Positions 12,552 through 24,311 of a stretch of 64,000 nucleotides of DNA are shown in pieces. Origin of the DNA: Protopterus annectens (Eukaryota; Chordata; Ceratodontiformes; Protopteridae). The translations under genes and the position numbers were made by a program. How positions within the stretch are numbered: position 1 is the stretch's first letter; each line of letters opens with the position of its first letter. The DNA is taken from assembly GCF_019279795.1 (NCBI RefSeq), contig NC_056727.1, forward strand, positions 1,211,116,077 to 1,211,180,076, in the 5' to 3' direction. The notes beneath the pieces were generated by a model, which was not told the origin of the DNA, ran no database searches, and saw only the letters and a program-made list of their open reading frames with translations.

Positions 12552-13240
12552 CCACTAGACACCAGAGCTAAACTGTAATGACTCATAATGGCACTGACAT
12601 CAACATGGGGTGGGGGTGGGGATACATTAGACAGCAGGGATGCATCTCTAAAGCACTGTACTGTCATCAATGCTACCATGAAAACCTGGACCAATACTGC
12701 TATGCAGATCAAAGGTGGAGGGGAACAACTGGACACCAGGGAATATTTTAAGTATCAAGATGGCATCAATATTACAATGAGGCTTGGGACATGACCATCG
12801 GACACCATGGATTACTACATAAAGTGCCCTAAGGCACAGGGTAGCATAATGGGGTTGGGCTGGGGAAACACTAGACATGCTCTGAAGTATCATAATGACA
12901 CCTGTGGTAGTACAGGGATCGGTGGGGGACCACTACGGGAACCAGGGTTGATTCTTTAAAGTGCTGTAAAGGCACCAATGCTGCTATGGGGTCTGGGGGG
13001 GATGGAGAGATAGACTACACACCAGGGAATACTCTTTAAACTGCCCTAAGGCACATGCAGCATATCAGGGATTGGAGGGATAAGCCACTAGACACCAGGG
13101 CTTACAATGTAATGTGCTGTAATGGCACCAATGGTAGTATGGGGATTGGATGGTGGGGGGATGCACTAGACCACCAAGGCTTAAGACATGCGTGCCTAGC
13201 AGCACCAAAAAGTATTACAGGGGTGGGGGGACAGGTAGAG
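12552..13240. repeat. Diverged minisatellite, about 73-bp unit, about 9 copies
   Basis: A degenerate tandem array whose units begin near CACTAGACACCAGGG, continue with an AAAGTGC-TAA-GGCACCAATG block, and end in a G-rich ATGGGG...GGTGGGG stretch. Unit starts are near 12552, 12625, 12728, 12797, 12870, 12931, 13014, 13087 and 13165. One strand is markedly G-rich. Divergence between units indicates an old array. Confidence 0.85.
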
Positions 13241-14445
13241 GGACTGTAGTGCATCTAGCTGTGTGTTTATATAGGTGTGTCACAGAGTGAGTGGAGGGGG
13301 GATTTCACGGTCTACACGAGCAGCAGGGTACTATTACAATGGGCAGAGCAGCCATGATCTGCATGTCACAGTAGTACCTGGGATTCAGGAAACATGCAAG
13401 TTAGTCAATAATTAGGTCTGACCACATTGCAGCTAGCATATTCCTAAATCAACAACCTGCACGTCACCCTGGAAGGGCATTTCTAGCATAAGCCCATATG
13501 GCTCATTCAAGGGTCTTTAATGAATTCCTGAGTTTTTGTTCCACTAGAAAAGCTTGACTACAAAATACCTTGAGGTTAAAAGTTATAGACTGGCAATCTA
13601 CGGGTTAGGACAAAAAGTAACATGAAAATTTGAACATAATTATTAAATATTTCTGTTAATGCTTGCATACTATTTTACTTTTTACTAAAAAGAAAAAAAA
13701 AGTAATGCAGAGTAATTGGAGGACTGTACTTTCTGCATCCCAATGTGGGCACCATTCATTAACTAACTCTACAGTGAAAATGCCTTGAAGTAAAGGTATA
13801 CTTAATACTGCAGGAGCAAAACATTAAGTATACCTATACCTCCCTTTTGTTTGAGGTAGTGCGACCTTTGCTCCCCACAGCCCAAAGCAAAGACCCCACT
13901 CTTAAAAACTTGTATGTTATCCATCTTAGTGCAACGTTTGAGATCTACATCATCACCTCAACTCCCAGTACCTCAAACCACATTCCCTCTTACTAAACAC
14001 ACAAAGCTATTTATTTGAGTACAATACTGCATCAGTACTCAAAAGTAGAATCAGTTTCAAGCAAACAATATTAATTTTGACAAATGTTTTAATGGGGAGT
14101 CGAGCCTTCCTTATTTTCAACCCTTGCTCATTCTTGCATCCCACCTTTATTTCATTAATCTCACTTCAAGTTCACCATAGTAGCAATAATTGTACAAACT
14201 AAATGAAAACATTATCTGATCTTTCTCTGAAATAGCATTATCTGAGAAGGAATACAACTTCATCAAACAATAACTCACTATTAGAAAAGATAATATAATA
14301 GGCATATAAAATTATCAAAATGCATCCTCAAGCATCCCACTTCAAACTATGAAAGAGTATCCCACCCTGAGAATGTGATGGAAACTAGTTATCTGTAAAT
14401 TATAGGAATGAGTCATGCTACGTACACAATTTTACAGCTGAAACT
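13241..14445. other. Non-coding spacer
   Basis: No gene or element recognised. A short inverted stretch of TTAAGTATAC type is visible near 13800-13835. Confidence 0.5.
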
Positions 14446-14545
14446 AATTTATTTTTATTTATTTATTTATTTTTTGTTGACCGGGCTAGTCTAGCTGGAT
14501 ACATATCCATTTTCAGCAGAGGCCCGGGGAGAAAAGCTCCATGTA
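14446..14545 (-). repeat. L2 3' terminal hairpin and TAAA tail
   Basis: Read on the minus strand, CCGGGC pairs with GCCCGG around a loop carrying GCTGAAAATGG, and is followed by TAAATAAATAAA. The same layout recurs at 46715-46775 (CCAGG with CCTGG) and, less well paired, near 58010-58075. The base changes in the stem compensate each other in the second copy. Confidence 0.75.
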
Positions 14546-14934
14546 CAAATTCATTAAGGTATTAAAAACTTAGCAAAAAAAAGACTAGCTACAATTATAC
14601 AGCATAACAAGTACAGAAGTTAGTATTGTGAACACTGTACAGAGACATTACAGTAGATATAGCATAATCATACTTTAATTCTAGAGAGGGGTTGCAAATA
14701 CAATCATGCAACAGTTAACATAATTAAGCATCAACATTCATTTGAGAGACAAGAAACTTAAATCCAAAATCACAAAGTAAGGGAAATAAAAGAAGAAGAA
14801 AAAAAAATAAAGTAGAGACAAGGCAGGACAAAGAGCAGGTAAAAAAAGGGTTGGTAGTCAAAAGTCAGTGACTCACAGGGGTGGGGTTTGTTAAAAAGCA
14901 TGAGAGGAGGGGGGCGAAAAAGTAAAAGTATGCT

Positions 14935-17900
14935 TTAATCAGGCTTAGAGCAGGGACAAAGCCATTGTCCTTTTAGGTAATATCTGAGGTGTTTCTTAAA
15001 GAGTTGTGTAGAGGAGAGAGAAGTGAGTGTGTCAGGAAGCTTGTTCCAGATTCTACCAACCACATTGGAAAAGAGTGAATCTCCTGCTTTGTTATTTGAT
15101 ATATTGTTGGCAATGTGTAACTTGTTAGCTGAGCGTAGTGTTGTAAGATTTTTGTATGGGGAAATCAGATTAGAAAGGATAAGGGTGTTAGTAGGGTGGT
15201 GGAGAATTTTTTGAGCAATCAGAAGTTGATTATATTGTAGTTGGTTCTGTAGTTCTAACCAACTGAGTTGTTGCAGGTTGCAACAGTGGTGGGTTCTATG
15301 AGGGGAGCCAGTGGCAAATCTAGTGATGTTATTATAGCTCATTTCCAGCTTGGAAAGATTATTTTTAGATAGATTGGTATATATGGCAGATGCATAGAAC
15401 AGGGTAGATGTAAGCTGAGTCTGGGCAATAGATTTCCTAGCTAATGGGGTAAGAAAGGGTTTAATTCTGTACAGAGAGCCTAGTTTTTTATTGATGGTTT
15501 TTATAGTATTGTTAACATGGTCATCGAAGGTGAGGTTATGGTCAATAGTTATTCCGAGGAGACGAGCAGTAGAGTCTGGGGAAATACAAGTACCATTGTT
15601 AGAGGTAATGGTAAAGTGGATTTGCGGTGATTTTTGGGTGGGAGTAAATAGTAAAAGTTTTGTTTTTTTGGGGTTAAGGAGGAGGCAGCGTTGGGTAAAC
15701 CATATTTCTACTTTATTAAATACAGTTTGGGTAAGGGTCTGGAGGGAGGAGGAAGATTTGGCAGTACAGATAAGTGTAGAGTCATCAGCATATTGTATAC
15801 AGGAAGTTTGTGGAAAAGCAGTATGGAGATCATTAATGAAAATGGAAAAAAGAAGAGGTCCTAGGATAGAGCCTTGGGGTACACCAGTGTCCACTGGGAG
15901 GGGTGTGGATAGTTTATTGTCCCAGAGTACTGCCTGCTTTCTGTTTTCAAGATAGGATTTAAACCAAAGGATTGCTTGTTGGTCAAGATGTTGTGCTTTT
16001 AGTGTATTGATAAGTAGGTTATGATTAACCATGTCAAAGGCTTTAGATAGGTCGATAAATAGAGCAGATGAGAGAGAGAGTTGTTGTTTCGATTCTTGTT
16101 AATACAGTCAGTAAAAGTTAGCAGGGCAGATGTAGTACTATGAAAGGGTCTGAAACTGTGTAGGCAATTAGCAAGCAAGTTATTGTGGAGAAGGTGCTGA
16201 AGTAGTTGATGGTGGATACATTTTTCCATGATTTTAGCTAAAGGGGAGAGTAAAGCAATTGGACGGTAGTTGGAGATTTCAGTGGATTTACCTCCTTTGT
16301 GTAAGGGGATTATATGGGAGATTTTCCATAGAGAAGGGATGTAACCTTCTGAGATAGTTCTGTTTAAGGATGGAAACAGGGTATGCGATGGCTTTAGCAG
16401 CAATTTGAAGGTATTCTGCTGGGAGACGGTCAGCAGAAGGGGTGCAAGGTTTAAGTTTTTGAAGGAGTTTGCAGATAAAGGTAGTTGGTACTGGTTGTAA
16501 ATGTAGGGGGGGAAGAGAATTGTTGGTATGTTGTATAGAAGTGGGTGTAATGAGTGTAAGTGTTCTAGTAAGGGTTTGAATAGCTTCAATGAAGTAGTTG
16601 TTAAAAGCATTAGCTATTTGCAGAGGGTTGTTATGGGGGATAGAGCTGGGAGAGGGAGTTCTAGCCTGGCCTGGTTTGAGGAGTTTATTAATGCCAGACC
16701 AAAACTTTTGAGGATTATTAGAGTTTGAGTGTTGAAGATGGGAATAATAGTTTTTTTTGTCTAAGATTATATCTTTTTTGATGGCATTTATTAACTGTTT
16801 AAAGTAGAGATGATCTGCTGGGCTTTTGGAGGTTCTCCATTTTGCCCAAATTTTGTTCCATAGGAACATTTTATCTTTAGTTTGTTTTGTAAGCCAAGGA
16901 GCTATTCTGGTCCTGACTCTAGAGGAGTGGATGGGAGCATGGCTGTTCAGGATTTGAAGGAATTTAGAATAAAAGAAGGAGACAGCATCATCCAGATTAA
17001 GTAGCTTTAGTAATGACCAGTTGCAGGCTTTTAGTTCATTAATAAAGGACTCGGATTGGAAGTATTTTTTTGACCGATAGGTGATAAATATGTTGTCTTT
17101 GGGGCTAGGTTTCTTTTGCTTAACTATGTAGGTTAGAATGTGGTCACTGATGTCATCTGGGAGTGATCCTGTCAAGAACGTTTCAGGGTGACTGTTAATT
17201 AGTATCCAGTCCAGAGTGGCTTGTTTAGTACTAGGTTTATGGATTCTGCTGGGGGTGTTTATTATTTGAGTGAAGCCAAATAGGTTTATGTGGGTCTTAG
17301 GGTTAGAAGAGTTACATAAGGTCCAGTCTATATTAAAATCTCCTAGTACTATTGTTTCTTGAGGTAGGTGAGTGGATATGCTGGTAAGTATGTTTTCAAG
17401 GGTAGTGATATTATTACCTGGAGGGATATAAGAACAGATTATATATATAGATTTAGAGCTATTAAGTTGGAGTGTCTCAGCATTGGTATTAGAGGGTAGT
17501 GCTACATGATAGGGAGAAACAAGGAGTTCAGATTTGAACAGGATTGCTACGCCGCCACCCTTTTTTGAAGTGCGGTCGCATCTATGGATATTGTAACCAG
17601 GTGGGATTATTTCTTGGTCCTGAGTATAGGGTTTTAGCCAAGTTTCTGTAAGACAGAGAATGTCGAATGCATGGGCTTGAAGGAGAGCATGCATGTGGCT
17701 AGTTTTGTTATTAATGCTGAGAATATTAAGATGTGCTATTTTGAGGGAGTTCTCTAATTTAGAAGAGGTGGAAGTGTCATTTTGCCATTGTTTTTGTGGA
17801 TTGACCCTTAGTGGGGTTGGGCCAGGATTAGCATGAATGTCTCCACCTGTTAGAATATTTTTGGATTGTATTAAGTAAGTTTTTGAGAATTTATTAAGTT

Positions 17901-18159
17901 TGGGTGGGCATAGCCTATTGGGGAGGTAAGTAAGATGAGTATATCTATGGAATTTAGGATGCAAATAGGCTGAGTTAGAGGTAATGTTACAATGAGAGAG
18001 GCAGTTGGGAAGTAAGGTTGGGAGAGTCTGTGAATGTGACACTTTATGAGCCGGTACATACTGATCATAGGCAGTGAGGGTATAAGTAAAGGTTAGAAAT
18101 ATGAATAATGAACAGAAGAGAAAAATATGTTTAAGTAAAGGTTTATGAGAGTAGGCCAT
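14935..18159 (-). pseudogene. L2 ORF: endonuclease and reverse transcriptase, two frameshifts
   Basis: The frame opens with ATG at 18159 and a hydrophobic signal-like segment (residues 11-29). It then carries a GDIHANPGP motif (106-114) and an APE-type endonuclease with LTETWL, LGDFNIDW and SDH motifs. A reverse transcriptase follows with NYRPIALLSP, GVPQGSILGPLLFSIF and the catalytic YADD near 15790. The ORF is broken by a 1-bp insertion in an A run near 16365 and an indel in a CT run near 16075. After each break the protein continues in another frame, down to the stop at 14935. There are few other defects, so the copy is fairly young. The protein resembles the L2 branch of the CR1/L2 group; the exact clade is by eye. 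Confidence 0.85.
17818..17844 (-). other. 2A-like motif GDIHANPGP in the L2 ORF
   Basis: Residues 106-114 read GDIHANPGP. The canonical viral-type 2A ribosome-skipping motif is D(V/I)E-x-NPGP; here the E position is H. 2A-like sequences are known in several APE-type non-LTR retrotransposons. The motif sits between the N-terminal hydrophobic leader and the endonuclease, where skipping would release the catalytic protein. Whether it is active is unknown. Confidence 0.55.
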
Positions 18160-19245
18160 TAGGAATGATAAAGTAAAGGTGGTTTAGAATATAATTGAAG
18201 TGAAGGCTATGTTAATTGAAAGGTAAGAAAGGATAGTTGGAGTAGGTAGTGGGGTAGGAAGAAAATAGTTTTAGATGTAAGATAAGTGGTATAGTTGCAG
18301 AGAAGGGATAGTGGAGATGATGGAGTGTGCAAGTGGAAGAATAAGAAGAGGAAGCTATAAGAGAATTTGTTAGTTTGGTACTAATAAGATATGGAAATAA
18401 GGGGAGGAGTTTAAACTATTTAGTTGTAGTGATTTGATGGGAACTATGGTTTGTGAAGCATAAGTGTAACAGCACTGGTGGTGGGTGGGAATTGGGGGTA
18501 GGGTAGGGGAGCGGGTTACAGCAAGTACTGAAGGAGACAATCAGTGATCGGAGCAGCCCAGACAGAGAAGATAAAGCAGGTGAGTGGTTTCAAGCGGGGC
18601 AGGTATAGCTAGAGACCAAATGAAAGAGAGAGGAAACAAAATAGCATACTAGTCTGCTAAGAGTAGATGGAGATAGGAGAAGAGGTTAGGGGCAGTGAAG
18701 GAGAGATATAAGGAGTGATTATACAAGAGGGCAAGGGAGGCGAAGGTGAAAAGAATAGTGTATAAAGGTGGAATAGTACAAGTAAAGGGGATGAGGGTAA
18801 AGTCTTGGTAAGAATGCTACCTAGTGTTCAGGGTTGAAGTACAACATGTGACAGAGGGCTGAAATTACTTGAAGGAAAGGCTAAGGTAAGCAGAGGGGAA
18901 GGAAAGAGAGACAATATAGGACTTGGAGAGGACTCTGGCTGCTAGTGTTCCTGACTCAGGGGCCAAAATAATACAATATAATTGCAAAATACAGCTGTGA
19001 GTAATTATCAGCAAGGTTCATGTAATAGGACGTACTTTGTAAAATACTGGACTGGCAGTAGTAAGGTATCGGGACAGCAGAGTGAGTGGATCCAACTGGA
19101 CACGGCTTGAAATGTTGAGGGTATCCTTAGTGGCCAAGTAGGTTCCTTAGTCCAGAGTAGAGGATGGAAAGCTAGGAGGGTAAGAAGGTAGGGAGAGAGG
19201 GTGTTAGTGATATAGTGAGTCAGACACAAATAACTCTGGTATTTA

Positions 19246-20125
19246 AGTTAATGCAGTAACAATTCCACACTTTAGCATACAGAATAGTAAAAAACTACTA
19301 AGAAAATTCTGGTATATAAAAATTAATGTAGAAAATTCCGCACAAAAAAGCATGTAACAACCACTTGGTATATTAAAAAAATGGGTTCCCGCAGAGGAAA
19401 GGAGTGATACAACTTAAAAATAGTAGGTACTATGATTATAGAGTAGGTACCATGAAGTATACTTGAGGCACTTATCTTTCAATGTCAGGAAGAGTAAATA
19501 GCAATGTTCATGTAGGTATTAGCAGTGGCACATCTTTTAATAAATCTTAAGGAAAAAAATAAGGAACTAGACATTGGGCAAGTCTCTCTGTGGAGAGACA
19601 TAGAAAGGTAGCACTGACTAAGTATTCAGAAATGTTAACGAGCGGTATGAATAGAGTAGGAAGGTATATCACCAAAATGGGGCTAAATACTCCTTGAATA
19701 TATGCTTTTAAATTGAATACTTGTAATTTATGCTCTTAACAATTGCAGAGTAAATGATACAAAAAATAGATGATTTTAGGGGCTAAACAATGCAATCCAT
19801 TACACATTAAGGGGGTAGTCTACGCAGGAAGAAAGAGCGGAAAATTCACTTTCCAAACAACTGCGCAACCACAGATCACCCTTAATGAAAAACCCAATAA
19901 TGTATTAAGGTTCTAGAGTAGACTTTCACAGATCTGACTAGCTGATGTTCAAATATATGTTATGACCAGAATTAGCAGTTAGAAAGATGGAAGCAAGGTC
20001 AACAGGCCAGTAACTGCAGTGTCTTTTCTAGCTCCACTTTTGTCCAAAGAAATGACCACTGTCAAGCTTCAGTCCTAAACAGCTAATCAAGGTTCTGAGT
20101 TCTACCACTCAACAGCCAAGCACAA
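19246..20125. other. Unassigned AT-rich spacer
   Basis: No gene seen. Could include the far 5' end of the L2 element or older unidentified repeats. Confidence 0.4.
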
Positions 20126-20390
20126 GTGCCACCCCAAACACTAACAGAGGGAGAGAGACAGGGGAGCGAGAGAGTGAGACACACGCGCACGCACACAGAC
20201 ACACAGACACACACACACACAGTATCCAAACAACCAGAGAGACAGACCGACACACAGTGTCCAAACACAGTGAGAGAGAGAGGATCCAAGCACCCACACA
20301 GAAAGAAAGGGCCCAAGCACCTAGAGAAAGAGAGAGACAAGGTCCAAGCACCCAGAGAGAGTCCAAACACAACCACAGTAAGAGCTCAAC
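20126..20390. repeat. Degenerate GA/CA tandem array
   Basis: GAGA and CACA runs lead into about six units of 20-35 bp that each begin with a (G)TCCAA(G/A)CACCC-like block followed by AGAGAGA. Open frames on both strands here are low-complexity artefacts. Confidence 0.85.
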
Positions 20391-21279
20391 CACATTTTTA
20401 ACTATATATTATGTTTCTCCCCTTCTTCCTACTTCATGATATACCCACCCCAATTTACCTGTGCTATATTTCCATGCTGGTACCTTTAAGCTCCTTTTGC
20501 TATTGCACTTTGGACATCCCAGATTTGCCAGTAACACATCCAACATTGGATTTTATTCATCCCCTCACAGCACTGGCCATCCCTTTCTGCTTTCTTGCAT
20601 TTACCAGGTCATCTTCGTAGCATTTCTTCAGACCCTCCCCATTTTCCTCCTCCTATACATCTTCCTCTTACCATTGATCCTTATTCACACTTCTGCCCAA
20701 TCATAGCTTGCCTTGTTTGCATACTTCCGCTGACAAAGCCTCTAGCTATTCCAATGTACTCACTTGCACTCATAATACTTCTTTGTTTTGAAAACTACCG
20801 CAGTCTACCCTATATAAGTCACATCCTTTTTTTTTTAAGGATATATATTTTTGTTACTTTTTTTTTTTTAACCATTTCTCATCTTATGTTAGCTTTCAGC
20901 ATTAATGAAGTGATGGTGAATCAGATCAAAGCACAATCAAAATCAGCAAATGGCTATCACCTCCACTCCTGTCACTCCACTGATTTCAGATAGAACTAGC
21001 TTATGGAGTCTTCACCTTCCATGTTTTAATCGTCACCCTTCCTGTCCTAGTGCAGTTTATGTAGGAGCATCCCCTATTGCCCCGCACCTCCTTACTCTTC
21101 TGATTTAATGTAGGAATACTGAGGTCTCCATTCCTTTTTGCCCATCGTCTGTTAAAGGTTTAGAGTTTATCAACATCCTTTCCTGCATCTGGTGGCCTGC
21201 ATACCACAATTACCAGGACTATATGTTCCCCCTCCACTCTAGCTTAAGTGTGAGAATGTCAGTTTGTACTTCCTTTTTT
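20391..21279. other. Unassigned pyrimidine-rich spacer
   Basis: A T- and C-rich stretch with no recognised gene or element. Two T runs lie near 20828 and 20861. Confidence 0.4.
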
Positions 21280-21463
21280 CATCTCTCATCTAAGTTGTAA
21301 GGTTCAGGGTTTGCATTTGTGGATGCAAGATCTGTCCCTCCTGCTGAGTGAGGAGGGTTGGAATCTGGAGTAGGTGCCAAGGTGGCACCGGTGACAGACT
21401 GCGCAGTAGTGGGTACCAGTGTTGGCATGGCCAGTATCAGGATTGCCCTTGGTCTTTCCTGTC
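21280..21463 (-). pseudogene. DIRS-2 post-RNase H fragment downstream of PLE-1
   Basis: LLKIRQERPRAILI and, after a frameshift, HWYPLLRSLS and QILHP segments align with the corresponding part of the intact DIRS-1 polyprotein. This shows the DIRS frame resumes directly after the nested Penelope element. Homology stops near 21280. Confidence 0.8.
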
Positions 21464-21479
21464 TTATCTTGAGCAAGTA
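21464..21479. repeat. Target-site duplication of PLE-1, left copy
   Basis: TTATCTTGAGCAAGTA here matches TTATCTTGAGTAAGTA at 25897-25912 with one mismatch. The two copies border PLE-1 exactly. Confidence 0.85.
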
Positions 21480-21610
21480 TAACACAAGGACGAAAACTGC
21501 GGAACAGCACCCAAAAATTATACCAGGTGTTTATTCAAGTTAAGCGCTTTTCATTTGACAAAATTGCAAACTTCTTCAGACATAATAAATCACGTGTAAA
21601 GAACATTTAA
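21480..21610 (-). repeat. PLE-1 3' pseudo-LTR
   Basis: A direct repeat of 25702-25828 with only a few differences. It contains a hammerhead-like motif and a GACGAAAACTGCGGAACAGC segment. Confidence 0.88.
21541..21579 (-). ncRNA. Hammerhead-ribozyme-like motif, PLE-1 3' copy
   Basis: On the minus strand a CTGAAGA core is followed by an extra A, a 5-bp stem II (GTTTG with CAAAT, one wobble), then GAAA and the self-complementary AAGCGCTT and an A. The bases ACTTG just downstream can pair with TATGT upstream as stem I with one mismatch. A palindromic stem III that would pair between two molecules is a known form of hammerhead in Penelope-like elements. The fold is by hand and the extra A before stem II is not canonical. 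Confidence 0.6.
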
Positions 21611-21833
21611 ATACAAAAGCAATTAACCACTAAAAGCATTTAAAGGAATATGTTCATTTAAATTGCTTTAAAGCACCACTCACTAAGTAAAAGCTTCCTT
21701 ACTACAACTCAACCCTAAACAAATGTAGATATAATCTCAAATTTACTATAAAAATAACATTATATTGTATGTAACTCAACAAAATATTATAGAATAAAAC
21801 TTGTAACAAACTATGTAACTAAAACTTTATATA

Positions 21834-23849
21834 TCATCTAGTGAGACTTTTAAATTTAAGAATGCTGCTAATTGAGCAACCTTCATTTAACCCTGGTGTA
21901 TTGTAGGCATTCAACCTAATCTGCCAACTTAACTCCAGTTCTTCCAACTTTAACATATCTGGGCCACCTCGGGGATTCTGAAGAACTTGATCAATCACCA
22001 TAAATTTGAAGGTGTGATTAGGGTACAGTGAGGTATGTTTAGCCAAGGCGTTCTCAAGTTTGTGTTTTCTGATGGCGTAAATGTGCTCATAAATACGGTC
22101 ACGAAGCCTCCTCTCTGTTTTACCAATGTAGAAGGCCAAACATGACTGGCGGTGGGCTAAGTAAACTACCATTTTAGAATTACAGTTCACTCTCAACCTC
22201 AGGTTGTACTGTTGGTCGTGAACCATGAATCTATTGGTTTCGGTAAGATACTGGCAGTAGTTGCATGCCTGGCACTTCTACATACCCACTGTTCTTACAA
22301 GTTTAATTGGGCGTTGTTCAAAGTATGTCTTAAGGTTCTTAACTTTCTTATAAACAACCACTTTGTGTTCACCTACTCTTTGGAAGACGTTCTTATCACT
22401 CCTGAATAAAGCCCAATTTTTACTCAAAATCTGGAAACAGTCTTTACTGTTAAGATTGTAAGTGGTTACAAAAGTGACATCCATTGGTTCAGACAAACGT
22501 GACACTCCAGACACTTCACACACCTGAGAGGGAGTGTTGTCTACTCCACTATGTATAGTATGCACATTACTCAAAATTGGCCTGTAAAAATGTCTCAGGC
22601 GTTTACTTGTTACCTCTTCTACAATCTCATCAACCATATGTTCAGGGTAACCACGATGTAAAAACATGTATCTTAAATATAAACATTCAGCGTGAAAATC
22701 CTTGTCTAATGTGGTAATATGGGCTGCCCTAACAAGTTGACCCTTTACTATAGCTCGTTTCTGATGAAGGGGATGGCAGCTGGAGAAATGTAAAAATGAG
22801 TTTGAATACGTGCTCTTTCTGTAAATAGTAGCTATAAATTTTTGAGAAGAATGATCCTTGGAAAGTAAAATGTCGAGGTATGCTATGGACTCTGTGTCAA
22901 AGGTGGAAGTGAACTTTAGGAAGTAGGTGGTCTGGTTGAAATACTCTACCACCAAATCACTAAAAGAACTGTCACCATCTAATAAGATAAAAATATCGTC
23001 CAAGTAACGAGTGTAAAAAATTAACTTGTCCTTGAACTCACAATTGTTAAGTACAAAAAAGTGTTCCCAGTGGGCCATAACCATGCTGGCCACACTGGCA
23101 CCACAAGGAGAGCCCATAGCAACCCCGACTTTTTGGAGGTAAAAGTTACCATCAAACAGGAAATCTATGATTACATCCAACAATTCATGGACTAGGTCCA
23201 ACTCATTACTATTGCTGCCTTGTAACCTTAACATTTGCTCAACCCACTCAAGTGCTATGTTATGTGGAATACAAGTGTAAAGGTCCTTGACGTCGATGGT
23301 AAGGAAATTATAACTTGTGTTAAACTCTAACTTATTAATTTTATCCAAAAACATCCAGGAGTCTTTACAAATTTGGTTAAAGTTAACCAGGCATTTTTGT
23401 AAAATAGAGTCTATGACTTTTGCACAAGGGTAGGTAGGGGTTCCCCTTCCATCAGCTAAGGGTCTCATAGGGGGATTACTTAAATCCTTGTGTATTTTAG
23501 GTATTCCAAATAGGCAAGGAAATCTAGGGTACATTATTGACATGTAATTGTAAATGTTCTGCGCGATTCTTCCTTCAATAAACATATCCTCTATAGAGTT
23601 CTTAATAATATGGTAAGCATTGTTAACTTCCGATCGTGAACTAACCGAATATGATGGACAGTCCAAAAACTGAGACATCCTTGCAATGTAGACAGCCCTG
23701 TCAAATACAACTACTCCACCACCCTTATCTGGTTTACAAAACCGTATGTTGTGCAATTTAATAAATTCAAGACCCTCTTTCTCTACTTTAGAGTTTTTAC
23801 CATAGATGACACTATTTTGTGGAATCTGAAATTTTTGACGAATGTCCAA
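21834..23849 (-). pseudogene. PLE-1 reverse transcriptase plus GIY-YIG endonuclease, one internal TAG
   Basis: The reverse transcriptase part (22278-23849) carries CKPDKGGGVVVFD, LTIDVKDLYTCIPH, a GSPCGAS segment and the catalytic RYLDDIFIL. Next comes an in-frame TAG at 22278-22280. The same frame then reads KCQACNYC, the cysteine linker of Penelope proteins, and a GIY-YIG nuclease with VVYLAHRQSC, FYIGKTERRLRDRIYEH and a terminal LN-YNTPGLN segment, ending at 21834. The enzyme would copy its RNA at a nick made by the endonuclease. Upstream, 23783-24193 encodes the N-terminal RT part in another frame. Confidence 0.92.
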
Positions 23850-24193
23850 TTCGCAAATAAGTTCAAATACTTGTAAAAGTGGGTGAAGTGGAAGTTAAAT
23901 ACACTAGGAATCCTAAAGGTGTTATTATCAGGCATATTGCTGTTACCCATCATTAAATTAAGGTTATGTTTCCTAGTAAAAAGCTTTAAGTCAATGATTG
24001 TTTTGACAAGGTCTAGTTTCTGTGCTGGAACATAAGTGTGACCTTTAGACAACAACTCAACCAAGTCAGGTGAAATATCAACAGAAGAAAAGTTGTAAAC
24101 ACTAAAATCTCCATTCATGTTAAGTATAATCGGAGTATTAGTCGACAAATTACTAATTTCTTCAGTTGGTACATTATTCACTTCAACTTCCAA
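23783..24193 (-). pseudogene. PLE-1 N-terminal RT segment, frameshifted from the main ORF
   Basis: The block LVELLSKGHTYVPAQKLDL is the conserved Penelope N-terminal motif (LLSKGL-FVPT type). The frame runs past the start of the main RT frame, and homology passes from one frame to the other near 23850. A single small indel therefore separates them. Confidence 0.75.
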
Positions 24194-24311
24194 AAAGTTA
24201 GTTACATTAGATCAATCAACGGTCTCAGGTGGTATAGCAGAAGCATTGAAATCAGGTAAATGGAAGAAACAGAGTCTGTTGAACAATTAATACAAGACAA
24301 CAAGTCCTCAG

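Larger units (their letters stand above)
14446..19245 (-). mobile_element. L2-type LINE, near full length (L2-1)
   Basis: A non-LTR retrotransposon on the minus strand with a single long frame for endonuclease and reverse transcriptase (14935-18159). A 3' untranslated region of about 400 bp ends in TAAA repeats at 14446-14476. The upstream stretch 18160-19245 keeps the same strand bias (few C on the plus strand) and is probably the 5' untranslated region. The 5' boundary is estimated from that composition change. Two other copies of its 3' end lie at 46.7 and 58.0 kb in the same orientation. Confidence 0.85.

Noticed and set aside
20083-20401. Open frames over the GA/CA array
   Set aside because: They consist of low-complexity Ser/Cys/Val or Arg/Thr/His repeats from dinucleotide runs.
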